A stretch of 64,000 bases of DNA, taken from Mortierella sp. BCC40632 (lineage: Eukaryota > Mortierellomycota > Mortierellomycetes > Mortierellales > Mortierellaceae). The DNA lies in contig WAEK01000002.1 in assembly GCA_011634665.1 (NCBI GenBank), positions 3,118,501 through 3,182,500 of the forward strand, given 5' to 3'. Below the pieces are notes generated by a model, which saw only the letters and a list, made by a program, of their open reading frames with translations, had not been told where the DNA came from and did not search any database. Positions 11,464 through 23,477 of this stretch are shown piece by piece (within the stretch, counting starts at the first letter, position 1; every line of letters starts with the position of its first letter). A program made the translations under genes and the position numbers.

Positions 11464-13946
11464 CTATCTCCGGCTTGGCTGGGTATTCATAGCCACTTCG
11501 AGTTCTTTGTTTTCCATTCGTAGGTGATCAGCAACAAGAGAAAAGAAAGAAGAAAAGTCAGTCCTCAATGTCTTGGCATTATTCTTTCCCCCCTTTCCTT
11601 CCTCCTCCTCCTCCTTTCCTATCCTTTTGATCTTGGCACTCAATCATCAAAACATCCTTTGTGCTTTTTACCTTCTTCTAATCTGCTGCGGCGGTCAGTT
11701 GTTGAGTCTTCATTCGATCCCGACCTAGGAGAATTCGAGGCTCTAGCGGGGAGTGGTGGACTCTGGCTTTCTAAGGGTGGTGTCGCTCTGTGGCGGGCTG
11801 TATATGGGTGCGAGAGAAGGAAGAAGAAGAAAAAAGAAAAAATAGAGTAAGAAAGTGGTGTCATATTGGTTTACTTCATCCCATCCCATGTTGATTGCCA
11901 ACCCCTAGCGCAGTCTTACCAAGTGGCTCTTCTCCTTCATCACCACTACGTGATCCATAGCGGATTGGGGCTTGACCATTATCCATGTGGTCACTGGACC
12001 AAATCTCTTCCGCTCTAACGTTTCCCAATAACAAACCATATCAGTCAATAAAGCTCCGTCGATTAAACATGGAGGGATAAGAAGAATAACACTCGAAACA
12101 GCTGCCTGCTTACCTTTCTTGCTCATTCTGCTGTCGTTGTCTTTGTGCAGCAGCCTCTCTGTTGGCCTTGATCTGGTTGTACCATTCGGTCATCTTCCGC
12201 TTGGTTGCTAAAGCGAGGAGAAACAAGGAAAAGCTATTAAAAAAAAAACATTCTTTCCAATTCTTTCAGATCGACTCTGCAGAATATTTAGGATGGTTGC
12301 ATTTTTAACATACTGTCTGCGGCAGCATTAAATCGCTCCTTGATCTTTGGAAGTTCCTCTAAATAAGGAAAAGCAAAAGAATTCCCAATGTTAGAGCCAG
12401 ATGCCAAGACTTGCAGGCGAACCGTGCAATAACAACAACAGAAAAGAAAAAAGATAAAAAAAAGTCGAAAATCCGTCCTCCTACCTTCCATAAGTTCCTT
12501 GATCTCTGTGGTAAATGACGGCTCTTGCTGTTGCTGTTGCTGCTGCTGCTGCTGACGATACCTTTCACGAGCTATGGAAAGAAAGAAAAAAAATGCATAG
12601 TCAGATGACTGTGAGTACTGTGGATGTGATTGTCAAACAGGCGAGCGATTTTTTTTTTTTTTAAAAAAAAAGAACGGTAACCATCCTTTACCTTGGTTCT
12701 CCTCCATCATGGCAATACTTCTTGCAAGCTCTTCATCTGAACGCAACTGTTGTTCAGATGTCGATGTCGATGCCAAGAGAATGGGCTAATCCGAGAAATA
12801 TTAAAAAAAAAAAAAAAAAGAAAGAAAACGCGAAACAAAGCAAAAGCAAGGGTCGGTGAGATCAAAGAGCCCTGTCAGTGCGCAATCCCATACACCAGGT
12901 AAAAAAGAAACAAGTAGTCGATCAAGAAAGCCCAACATTTGTTGGGCTGTGTGTGTTTGACAAAAAAGAAGGAAAGGAAAGGAAAGGAAGAATCACAAAG
13001 CTCGCTCCTCCTCCCTCCTCCCTCCCTTTCCCTCCCCGACCAGTTTTTTTTTTTGCTCATGAAAATTCGTAGCGGCTCTTCATAACATGGTTGCCTCGCA
13101 TCGACTTATTCCACATTACATCGTGCATGTGTGTGTACGTGTGTATGTTTTGGTTGAACTTACATCAATCTCCCTCGGCTGCTGACCCAAACCAAGGTCC
13201 CCAAATCCTTGCGTGACGCTGTCAACTTGGCCATCGGGTTGACGACGTGGAAGCGCTGGTGGACTATCTGACACAGGAGCGGGTTGTTGTTGCTGTCGTT
13301 GTTGCTGGGGTGGTGGTGGTTGTTGTTGTTGCACCGGTTGTGGTGGCTCTGCCTGGAAATCCGGGTCCGAAATCTCGAGCAAAGCGTTGATACTCGCCTC
13401 CACATTACCACGCTGACTCTCCAACACAAACTCGCACACTTCTCTGTCCACAGTAGGGAAGGCCTCTGTCAAGATGGCAAGTCGTGCTTCACGCTCTGCA
13501 TTGACTGTTGAAACCGCTCCCAGTGCGGGTGCGGGCGCGGGCGCGGGTACGGGCACAGGTGTGAGCACGGGCACGGGCACAGGTGTAACTGGGAGAGCGG
13601 TCGTGGTCGTCGTAGAAAGTGGTGGAGAGGACGCGGTCGTGGCTGCGGCCGTGGTCGCCGTTGTTGCTGGTGGTGAAGAAGACGTGGTAGTTGTGCTGGT
13701 CACATAGGGAGCAACATCCTCCTCTGTCGAGTGAACCACGAGATCATCATCATTGTCATTGTTACCCGCCGTGGTCGGCTTGGCATCACTTCCTTGACTT
13801 TCCTGTGGCGCACCGGGCTTCTTTGCATTACTGTCATGGCTACTGCTGCCTTCGTCCTGCAGAATGGTTGTGTCCGAGGTAGTAGGCTCAGTGGCGGTCG
13901 AGTCTACAGCATCATTGCTCTTGACTTCGGTCTTGGGAGAGGACAT
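11464..13946 (-). CDS. CUE-domain ubiquitin-binding protein (Cue5/Tollip-like)
   Basis: Eight exons read 13946-13164, 12785-12692, 12571-12485, 12358-12314, 12207-12114, 12014-11920, 11797-11672 and 11504-11464, all with GT-AG introns and consistent phases, giving 454 residues. The CUE domain is at about 152-195, with AFPTVDREVCEFVLES and the C-terminal di-leucine NALLEI; CUE domains bind ubiquitin, and Cue5/Tollip proteins link ubiquitinated cargo to autophagy. Before it lie Thr/Ser-rich and Pro-Val/Pro-Ala repeats, after it a Gln/Pro-rich stretch. Further exons encode SDEELARSIAMMEENQ, a poly-Gln run, and a basic helix with TKRKMTEWYNQIK. The first six exons look firm. The last two (ending NTQPSRR) rest on frame and splice signals only. 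Whether a functional Atg8-binding motif exists is not clear. Confidence 0.82.
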
Positions 13947-14025
13947 TTGTGTGAGTGAGTTGCTTGGGAGGCGTGTGAAATGGAATGGAGTAAGGAATGA
14001 GAAACGTTAAAGCGCGAATCACCCT

Positions 14026-14032
14026 CTTTATA
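14026..14032 (-). promoter_or_regulatory. TATA-like box of CUE-domain gene
   Basis: On the minus strand the sequence reads TATAAAG about 80 bp before the ATG at 13946. Position and match are reasonable for a fungal TATA box. Confidence 0.4.
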
Positions 14033-14232
14033 TGACCCCCACAGCCCGCGCATCCGTGACGAGCATTCTTTTTTTTTTTTAAAATGTGCCAAGCATTTGA
14101 AAAATTGAGGGTTCGGGGAACCCAGAACAATAGCATCGAACGTCATACAGGACCTGCTAAAGGCATGGCCCGTTTATTTGGTATCCATTGGCCACGATCC
14201 TTTTGCAGTGAAAAAGGAGACCACATGTTGTC

Positions 14233-14233
<1 letters not shown>

Positions 14234-14311
<78 letters not shown>
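14234..14311. repeat. A78 homopolymer (T78 on the AP180 coding strand)
   Basis: An unbroken A run of about 78 bases begins some 20 bp past the stop codon of the AP180-type gene. It is the longest homopolymer in the window. On that gene's strand it reads as T, so it is not a retroposed poly-A tail of this gene. The exact length may be an assembly artefact. Confidence 0.9.
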
Positions 14312-14313
<2 letters not shown>

Positions 14314-14331
14314 TAGCTTTGTCTCGTGTCT

Positions 14332-16422
14332 CTACATGAACGACCCTTGGCCAGATTGAAGTCCAAAAGCCGTTTGCTGTTGCTGTTGCTGTTGTTGCTG
14401 TTGTTGTTGCTGTTGCAGCCAAGGATTTCCACCCCCAGCTGGCATGCCTGTTGGGTTGCTGGCAACCCCAAGACCGCTATTGTTCGTAGCTCCCATGGCA
14501 TTAAAGTTGCCGTTTAGGCCACCGTTACTCATGCCCATACCCATGCCTATACCCATTCCGTTGCTTGCACCAGTGGTCATACCCATCATCCCTGTGGGCT
14601 GGGCTGGTATCTTTCCATAGTTGGGTGAGAATGGGTTCAGAGGATTGGCCGAAGGCATAAATGGATTTGTGCCAGCGGCGCCGGTTGGCTGAGCGGACAG
14701 GCTTGGCATCGAGTTAAAGTGTGTTGGCCCCGTCATCATCGGTAATGAAGGATTCGTCATCATTGAGGCGGCGCTACCGGGTGCTGTCGGCCCCATTCGG
14801 AATGGATTTCCTGTAGCTTGTGGCGCGATCGGGTTCATAGCGTTCATGCCCATGGCGTTGTTACCCATTAGGCCCATCATGTCATTACCATTATTCATCA
14901 TGCCAGTTGGCTGTGGTTGTTGTTGCTGAAGTTGTTGTGAGAATGGGTTGGTGTTAAAGCCAGTGTGTTGACTCTGAAGCATCATATTCTGCTGAGCTTG
15001 CATTTGTTGTTGCATTTGGAAGAGCTGCTGCTGCTGTTGAAGCTGAAGCTGGAACTGTTGAAAGTCGTTGCCCGCAAGCATTTGTGCCTGGAAATCATTA
15101 GGGCTCTGAACGATGGTCGTTTCTTCATTATCGATGCTAGAGAAAAAGTCAATCATATCCTTCTTTGTGCTCAATCTCTTGGAGTCATCTGTTGTTTTCT
15201 TTGGTGTCCAAATATCATCTAAAATCAAGGTTGAGGCATGTGTTAGTCGCCTTTGTTCGGATGCATTAGAGTCCACTAGCTCATTGTCTTGATGACCAAT
15301 ATTGTGTAATTACCATCATTGGCTGCCTGTGCACTAATGGAGGCAGTTGTTTTTGCAGGGGTAGGTGAGGTAGTAGTCTTGGTTGTGGCGGGTGTCTTGG
15401 TGGCTGGTTTGCTGGGGGCGATGGTCTTTGACCTTGTTACGGACGCCTGACTCTCCTCAAAATCAGAGCTATTCACATACTCTTCCAGTGTTCTCACAAG
15501 TGAGAGAGGGGCCTAAAAAAGAAAGAAAGATGACGACAAAGACCAAACTTGATGTTAGTCCTGAGCTTTGACGACAAAAGTTTTACTAGAGTTACTCTTG
15601 ACAGTTCAAGCATTTGGTCATCCTGAAAAATATACATACGTGCTTCAGCTGTGGGATGTCAGTGTGAATGACGCGCTCCATCCGCTTGGCGACGCTAAAG
15701 TACTCGACGGCCTTTGTTGTCTGCTCTGCAAAAGTCTTGTAGATTTGCAATCCCAGTCGTGCTTGGTCCTTGGTCATCTCAAAAAAGTTCTCTGTATGTA
15801 CAATGGAGTATGTAACACAGCCATGGTCAGTAAAAAAACCTTCTTACACAACAATGTCTTCAGCCCAACAACAAGGGCGTTCAGGGATATGTGAAGAGAG
15901 AGAGAAAAAAAAACTATGAGAGGTGAACGTACGCAAGATGTTGATGACACCTTCATTCATTGCTTGAAAGAGACGCAGCAGATCTTGGACAAGGAGCGCA
16001 AATGCCCCAATCGTCACTTCGTTACTCAGTTCATCCAGGTAAAACTATAAGCATGGGTTGTTGCACACAGGGCAAGGGCGAGAGATAGAGGATTGAGAAT
16101 CAGCTCCGAGGAATTAAATGATATTAACCCAAAGTGTACATGCACGCCCCTTGCAGCGAATCTTTACCTTGCAATCCAAAAGAGCGCCAATCTGCTTCTG
16201 AAGCGCGGAGACATAATGTAAGAGCCCCTTTGAGACGGGTAGGTTTCGCAGAAAGCCATCCCTTCCCTGAACACCTGTCCGGACAAGGTCCCGTTGAACT
16301 TCTCCATACACATGGATCTTTTCATTGAGGTAAGAGGCATATGCTTGGATCGTTCCTGCCTGTCCGCCTGCATCAAGAAGAGAATTTGAATTGTCAGTCA
16401 AGGAGATCACCCTAACAATGCA

Positions 16423-16453
<31 letters not shown>

Positions 16454-17118
16454 GTTAATGGGACATACTGTGGGTACCGCCTCTGTAAGCTGCAGAGAGA
16501 ATTCCACGCTGTGATGCACAATAGCTCAGAACGTCGTTTCCAGCGTTGGATCTCATAAGAAGATGCACCACCAACAATGACTTGAAGGATATCTGTATTG
16601 ACATGTAGAACAAGAAAAAAAAAAAAAAAAAGAGCAAAAGTGAGCAACTTGTTATCGAAACCGTATCAAGACGGATAGAGGAGCAATACAACTCGTCCTT
16701 CTCCATTGCAATCCAAACTTGTGACCATGAGCGCGAGGCAGGTGATCTTACAGTCCATGTATGGCTTGACATCCTTGGTTGTAATGCATTCATGATTTGC
16801 ATGATATTTTGCATTGATGTCGAAGCGCCGAACAACAGAGCTAGGTAAATGTCGGGTAAACATGACCTGGCGTTAATACCATTGCAAACTGCACAGTAGG
16901 TTCGTTCCAAAAAAAAGTAAAAGAGAGGGTTGATTGCAACAACAGAGTCCATTGGATTACTCCTTGGTCATGCCAATGAGCTGACAGGTCTGCACTAAAG
17001 AGTGAATGGGCTAAAGAGAATGGATGATGGAAATGGCATTTTGCTACTTACTATCCAGATATTTTTGCTTGGGATACATGCATTTGGGCTTGGTTGCCCC
17101 GGTAACAGCCTTCTCCAT
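14332..17118 (-). CDS. AP180/CALM-type ANTH-domain clathrin adaptor
   Basis: Eight exons read 17118-17052, 16840-16752, 16592-16478, 16367-16168, 16044-15933, 15791-15640, 15512-15314 and 15218-14332; all introns are GT-AG with matching phases, giving 606 residues. The N-terminal ANTH domain (about 1-275) carries the phosphoinositide-binding signature KATKP..YPKQKYLD, written here in parts as ATKPKCMYPKQKYLDTL, then TWTISFKSLLVVHLLM, GTIQAYASYLNEKIHVYGEV, LHYVSALQKQIGALLD and FQAMNEGVINIL. The C-terminal half is unstructured, rich in Gln, Met, Gly and Asn, with four NPF motifs and one NPW; NPF motifs bind EH-domain proteins. It ends after a Q14 run. The role is membrane-bound clathrin coat assembly and cargo sorting in endocytosis. 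It is the homologue of yeast Yap1801/Yap1802. Confidence 0.93.
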
Positions 17119-19225
17119 TGTTTTTCCGTGATTTGAAGGTCCTGGTTCTGAAGTTGAATGAGTAGAAGGGCGAGCGTAGAGCTGCTGTTGTAGGCAGAGA
17201 GAAAGGAAAAAAAAAAATCTCCAAAAGAGACTTTATTGGGATGGGGTGTTGGTGTTGTGGGTGTAGAAAAGAGAGGGGGAAGAAGACAAAGAGGAGAAAG
17301 AAGGGAAAACAAGAAACAGACAGCTGGTTACAACGATAGAGATAGAGAAAAAGAGAAAAGAGAAAAGAGAAAAGAGAGAGAGAGAGAGAGAGAGAGAGAC
17401 GCTCTTGTCCAAGAGCCGTGCTCCTGCACACACACACACACCAACGCCTTGTCTTTTTTTAACACGCTGGCCTATCTAAATCTAAACCTCTCTATTTTCA
17501 TGCGTGGGCGTGTCTTTCTCTTCCCTCCGTATTCATTTTCGCACCGATTTTCAGTCCTCTTCCTCCTGGATGACAATCCGAGTCTATCTAGCCTTGTTCT
17601 TTGTTCTATTCGTAGACACCCACGATGGAAATCCTGGACCACCACCCCTTTTACAAAGAGTACCCGAGAGAGCGGCGCCCGTCATTGTTCATTCATGGGA
17701 ATAATGAGTTTTTTTTTCTTGCTCTCAACCCAAAGTACAAAAAAAAATATTGGATCGACCAGAGAGCTAGAGTGGACATTATTTTCCACGGGATCCTTCT
17801 GTCCATGCTGGCGCTCTTCATTTTTCCATGACCTCACCTTGCCTTTGGAAATACCTTTACAGAGTAAAGAGCAGATGATTTCGCACGTCCACCCTGGACC
17901 GCGGAGATTTCTGGGTCCTCAAGGCACCCTAGAGGGACTATGCGATACGCGACCCGAGAAGAATTAGAAAAAGCAAAGTGGAAGGAGAAGGAGAAGAGGA
18001 AAAGGCTCTCTTCTGCAAATGAATGAAATTGAGTCAGAATCACCACTTTATCCATGACCAACAAAACTAGGAATCCTCCCCTCCCCCACACACACAAAGC
18101 ACCATGAACTGTTTGGTATTTTTGAACAACTAGTAGCACCCTATTTTTTTTTTTTTTTTTTTAATTTTCGTGGACTAGGAGGTTTGGCTTCCTTTCTATC
18201 AATCTATCAATCTATCTCGTAGGAGAGAACGCGCCCAGAATTAAGCTTACCAGGCGAGACTCGTCGTTAAACAAAGATGCAGAGAAGAAAAAAAAAAGTA
18301 GTCCAGGAGTAAGGTTGGATCAGGTGTCAAATTGCAAGATCTCATGCATTTGGACCAGAGAATCCAGAGAGAGAGTGAGAGAGAAAGAGAGAGGACAACA
18401 TAACCAACTTGTATGCATTTGTGTGTATTGGTATGCGCGTGAGTAGGTTGTAGATGAGCAGATGGGATCGAGCTCTGAATCGAAAGCAATGATTACCTTG
18501 AACATGCCGCTGTGGTCTCGTCAATAACACTGAGCAAAACAGAATTATCGCTATACCTTTGGGATACGAGTCTTGAAGTGAAGAACGACGAATATACCAC
18601 AAAGCTCAAAAAAAAAAAAAAAAAAAAGTCTGCAAGGAGTAGCTTCCGAATCGGTGACAATAAGCTTTTTTTTTTTTTTTTTTTTTTCTTGAAGAGATGC
18701 AGATGTAAACAAGGTTGAGAGGCATGTCCACCACCTATGTTGGACCCCTTTCATCTTCCGACGCTTTGTATGTGTGGTGTGTGTAGCCGTCCGATGGCGC
18801 GAAAAATCAAGGACAACAAAAAAGACTCCTTGGGCGCGTTTTTTTTTTTTTTTTTGACTCGCACTGCCCGCATATTCCTCTACTCCACCTCTTCTCTCAA
18901 CAAAAATCACAATCACAACAACAACAACAACAACAACAGCAACAACAACAGCAGGGCGCAATCCAGTTGCGGGGGGAGGGGGACCAGACCCACTTTCAAA
19001 AGAACTGGGCGGACAAAGAAACGTGGGCAGTGGGAAGGTTAGGCTAAGGCGCTGGACTCATGGAGCCCTTCCAGAGCTCCGACCCTTTGAAGCCACACAG
19101 ATCAACCGTTTCTCGAACCAAGAAGTGAAAGTTGAAAAAAAAAAAAAAAAGTACTTAAGGCCTAGCCTGGCCTTTCTTTTTCATCCTTTGTCTGTCCCCC
19201 CCAACAGCTCGCCAAAAAAGAAGCC
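17119..19225. other. divergent promoter region between AP180 gene and symporter gene
   Basis: The two flanking genes diverge. The region has a GA tract (about 17374-17399), a T18 run near 18146-18162, an A17-18 run (18610-18627), a T21 run (18667-18687), a T18 run (18840-18855) and a (CAA)n tract (about 18917-18953). A 68-codon frame at 17625-17831 with a hydrophobic C-terminus is the only possible small gene and is unproven. Confidence 0.6.
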
Positions 19226-20934
19226 ATGTCACTCACTTCTGTGGCCTACGGCCTGTCCGTCACCACCATCGTCCTCTTTGGCCTTCTCGCCCTCTTCCTC
19301 GCCCGTCGCCGTCAACGCATCAAGAAGGATGACACCGAGTTTTTCCTTACCGCTCGTCACTCTGTTCCTGAGCGAACCATCGCCTGGTCGTTCTTTGCCT
19401 CTGGTGTCGGTGCCTGGTATGCAATTCTTCTTCTTTTTTTTTCTTGACCTCCTTTGTCCCCTCCAACCTGATCCGAGTACAGGAAAAAGAGAGAGAGAAA
19501 GAGAGGAGAACTAATGCTTTTTTTGGAATCTCTAGGGTCGTCTTCTCCATGCCAGCATATGTTGTGACCGCAGGCATTGTCGGTCTCGTTGCTTATTCCA
19601 TCTCCTGTGGTCTGCCCATTGTCATCGTCGCCCACGTTGGGGCCATTCTTCATCGCAAGTACCCAGGAGTATTGTCCCTCGGTGATTTCGTCCGCTGGCG
19701 CTTCGGAACCATTCCCATGATCATCATCACCCTTGTCATGCTCCTCAACATGTTCATCGCCCTGTGTGCTGAATACACGTCGATCGGAAACTTGATGGAG
19801 TTTGTCGTTGGCGGACCTCGTCTACCTATTGTCCTTGTTGTTGCAGTGGTCACTTCGATTTACACTGCTGCAGGTGGACTCTATGTCAGTATCTTGACCG
19901 ATGTTTCGCAAGGAGTCTTTTGTGTTGTACTCTTGATTATCATGTACATCTATGTTGCCGTCACCTACCGTCCCGAACATTTGCCCACGCCCTTGCCAGA
20001 GCCCATTGGTCCTGGCTATTGGGGCTATGCTGCCTGCGCAGCCATGCCTATCTCTATGATCTCTGCTACTTTCTTTTCTGAAGCTCCTTGGCAACGTATC
20101 TGGGCCTCTGCTGGTGAGCGTGCTTTGAAGCGAGGATCTCTCTGGGGAGCCATGGGTCTTGTGGTCGTCTGCTTTTTGTTTGGATTCGGAGGTTTCCTCG
20201 CCTTGTGGGCAGGCTTCCCAACCAATGACCCCACAGGATCGACCAGCTTCTTTGATCTCCTCGGCGCTGGAAAGGAGACTGCCCCGGCCTGGGTCGTGAC
20301 TCTTGCTGTCTTGGCTACCGTGACCATGAACGAAGGTTGTGTCGATTCACTCCAGAACGGTATCGTTGACACGATCGCCTCGCGGTTCTTCCGAGGAAAG
20401 AATGTCTGGTACCCTCGTGCCCTTGTTTTCTTGATCAACATCCCCATCGTCTTTGTCTCGCTCCAGGGTTACAACATCATTGTCCTTTTCCTGATTGGAA
20501 ACCTGGTATGCACCATCTGCGCCGTTCCATTGCTCCTGGGTCTCGTCACTCGTCTCGAGGGTCGTGTTACAGGATGGTCCATGGTCTTTGGAATCATCTC
20601 TGGCTTCTTTTCGATTGTTGTCTTTGGATACCTCAAGATGGGCAACCTTTCCGACGGCATGAAATACGTGTTTATTGACTCGTACGATTGGCCGTCCTTT
20701 GTGCTCCCACCGGTTTTCTCCTTCATTGGAGCTCTCTTTGCGGCCGGCGTTGAGTGTGTTATTCGCAAGTCGCTTGGTTTGGCCTACCCTGTGCCAATGA
20801 GTTTCCCACCTCAGGATGCTCATCATGGGTCTAATGGGGAGATAGTCTCGCGGATTAGCTCAACTGGCGATGTTGAGTATGCGACCGATAATAACAGGAA
20901 GAAGGATACTTTGCAGACTCCAGTCCATGGATAA
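19226..20934 (+). CDS. sodium:solute symporter family (SLC5/SSF) permease
   Basis: Exons are 19226-19416 and 19536-20934, joined by a 119-bp GT-AG intron with Trp split across it (GAWVVFSMPAY), giving 529 residues. The N-terminus starts with a membrane helix, and about 13 hydrophobic segments follow. The family signature is seen in ASGVGAWVVFSMPAYVVTA and in the substrate-path region YTAAGGLYVSILTDVSQGV. The family moves solutes with Na+ or H+; the fungal branch includes the urea/polyamine transporter DUR3, but this protein is shorter than DUR3 (about 700 residues), so I do not name the substrate. The C-terminus is hydrophilic and probably cytosolic. The start is the first ATG after a CT-rich leader. 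Confidence 0.88.
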
Positions 20935-23477
20935 GAGGCCTATTCTTCAGGAGACCGATGAGACCTTTGTTGATACTGCCGGACAGCCGCAGGATTTTCT
21001 TTTTATCATTCAACGGACCGACATTTTCGACCTTCGGGATTAACTCAGGATACTTTTTCTTTTTTTTTCTTTTTCTTTTTTTCTTTCATTCTTTTCCTAT
21101 GGTGTGACCAACACCAGTAACTGGAGACATTTTTCTTTTCCTCAGGTAACCTCGACTTTATTTTGTCTCTTTTTTTTTTATTTCATTTCTTTCTTTTTTG
21201 CATTGTCAGCAAAGTCGAGGCATCCGCACTTGTGCATTTCTTTCTTTTTTTTTGGGGGGGATATTATTCTTTTTTGCTTTTTTTTTTTTTTTAAGGCATG
21301 TCTCCTGTTACTATTATTTTGCTGTTTCATTGATTCGATCTTGTCTAGCGAGACGGACTCGTGAATCGCGTAAGGGGTGCCCGGATGTCGTCATTCTTTT
21401 TCTCTTCTCGTCTTTTTATTTTTCTCTTACTTTTTTTTTTTCTTCCTCGAAAAGAAAAAAAAGTGAGAGTGAGAACGAAAGAAGAAAGAATGAGATTCAT
21501 CCGAGCTGAGATCATACCCTAATCACCAGATCAGGATAATGCCTGCGATGGGAACATAGTGCGCGATTCATTGAGAAGAGCTCCGCATATTTTTTTTTTT
21601 TTTTTTTTTTCTTTCTTTCTTTCTTTCTTTTTCACTATTATTATTGTTACTTTCTTTTGGCAATAGGGCTGTTAGATTCTCTCTCCTCCTTCATTTCTTT
21701 TCATTTCTTTTGTGTTGTGTGAATCCCTGGCCCTATGAACCTTCATATTCAAGACCCTGTGCTCTTGGAATTCCTTTCAGGACTTTTAATCCTACTAAGA
21801 CACGACCGAATATTCGGCCTGGGGTGAGGGAGTTTGGCTCTGCCTGAGACAAACAAACAAGGAATCAAAAGGCAGCGGTGGGGAGGCGAGGAGGATACAT
21901 TCCTTTATTATTTTATTATTATTGTTATTGTTTTCACTATCTCTTTTTTTTTTCCATTTGGGTTGGGCTAGGGAGGAGGACGAAAGGGGAGGGGTCTATC
22001 ACAACAGCTTTGCCTCATTGTTTTCTCTTTTCTTTGTGTTCTATTCCACCATTGTCAGAGACCGCCCTATTATTTTTGGTTGCATTTGGCCCATGAATGG
22101 ATCGGGATCATCATCAATCACAGGAAACATCCGGGAAGCCTATTTCTATGTATAAGGTCCTTTTTTATACACGAAAAGGGTATCCGGGATCCAATAAAGG
22201 GGGTGAAGAAATGGAAACACGTCTTTCATATATATATTTATACAAGTATATGGTTCGGATGAATAGGCCGCCTTTCTTTTTCTTTCTTTTTGCAGGAGGA
22301 TTGGCCTTCCTGAGGGATCTGCGGACCAAAAGTCTGAGGCTTCTATATGGAGTACGATGTTGTGAAGCAAAAAATATGTTTATGCATTGGAGAACAACAA
22401 AAGGATGAGGACAGGACAGACAGGATTCTTTATGCGCAGCTCTTTCTTTCTTTCTTTCTTTCTTTCCTTTTTACTCTTCTTTTTGTGTTCGGACAAAGAG
22501 GATAGCACCATTGTGGCAATACGGAGAGGATGGGCACGAGTTCAACACAGAAAGGATATTAGGATTGTCATGACACCCCTCCAGCGCTCCTACTGGTAGA
22601 GAAGGGTGAGGGGATGGAAGATGAAATTGGGTCAATCAGAAGGATGCAGAGTGAGCAAGGATATGAGTGGGCGGCGCAGTAGTCGCTAATCCTCTGACTG
22701 GCTTTAGACTTGTAAAAGGAGTGGCTCCCGTAGAAGAATGCGATCGCATGACATGGGCCCTTGGCAGAAGGAAGGGTTCGTCAGATAGGGGCGAGGGGTT
22801 GGAAGGCGACAATATGCAAAGGGCGGAGCAAATCTCGGAAGAATCGTCTTTCTTTTTTCTTTTTTTTCCCTCAGGTTCGGCAAGTCAGGGATGAAAAGAA
22901 GGGCAAAGGCAAACTGCAATGGGATGACATGAGCCTCTCCACTGATTTTCTATCGATGAGAAAGAGAACCCTCGGGATAGTCGCTTTGCCCAAGGCGTAA
23001 TGAACACAAGGTCATTTTCTTTTTTATTTTATCGGGAAGGCATTGCTCAAGCCAGAAAAGGGAAAATAGCTACTCTTCTGGCCGGAGAGAGTAGGGGGCG
23101 AGAATGCAACGGAGCGGAGTGCTCTCTCTCCCTGACTCGCGAGCCTTTCCTCTGTGCCTGAACTGACAATAAACCATTTGCCACCAAAAAAAAAAAAAAA
23201 TTGCATAATGCCGGAGGTTCTCTCAGCAAAAAATTCCTTTCTCGGATAGCATGCGTGACCTCTCTTTCTACATTGACTGACTGAATGTGCTAAGCCGTGT
23301 GCACCCAGACCCAAACCTTTTAAGCCTTGGCACAGGCGTTGGTTTCTTTTTCCCTTTTCTTTTTTTTTTTTTTTCTTTCATTATCACTCCTCACTCTTTC
23401 TTTTTTTTCTTTTCTTCAATCTCCCATCGGCATACGCAATCCATCGTTCGCCTGCTACCTCTCCTCTCCCTTCGCTC
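20935..23477. other. intergenic region, T-rich; no gene seen
   Basis: The region contains many T-rich tracts (for example about 21281-21293, 21591-21610, 23360-23373), an A15 run (23186-23200) and (TTTC)n stretches (about 21611-21628 and 22443-22465). The last 150 bp before the next ATG are pyrimidine-rich, as in other leaders here. No open frame shows a recognisable domain. Confidence 0.6.

Larger units (their letters stand above)
13947..14331. other. intergenic region holding a 78-bp A homopolymer
   Basis: It lies between the CUE gene start and the AP180-type gene stop. It holds the CUE promoter and, at the other end, the long poly-A described separately. No gene is seen. Confidence 0.7.

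Noticed and set aside
17236..17967. 243-codon frame on + upstream of the symporter
   Set aside because: It starts in GA repeats, has no domain, and does not join to the symporter by any clear splice.
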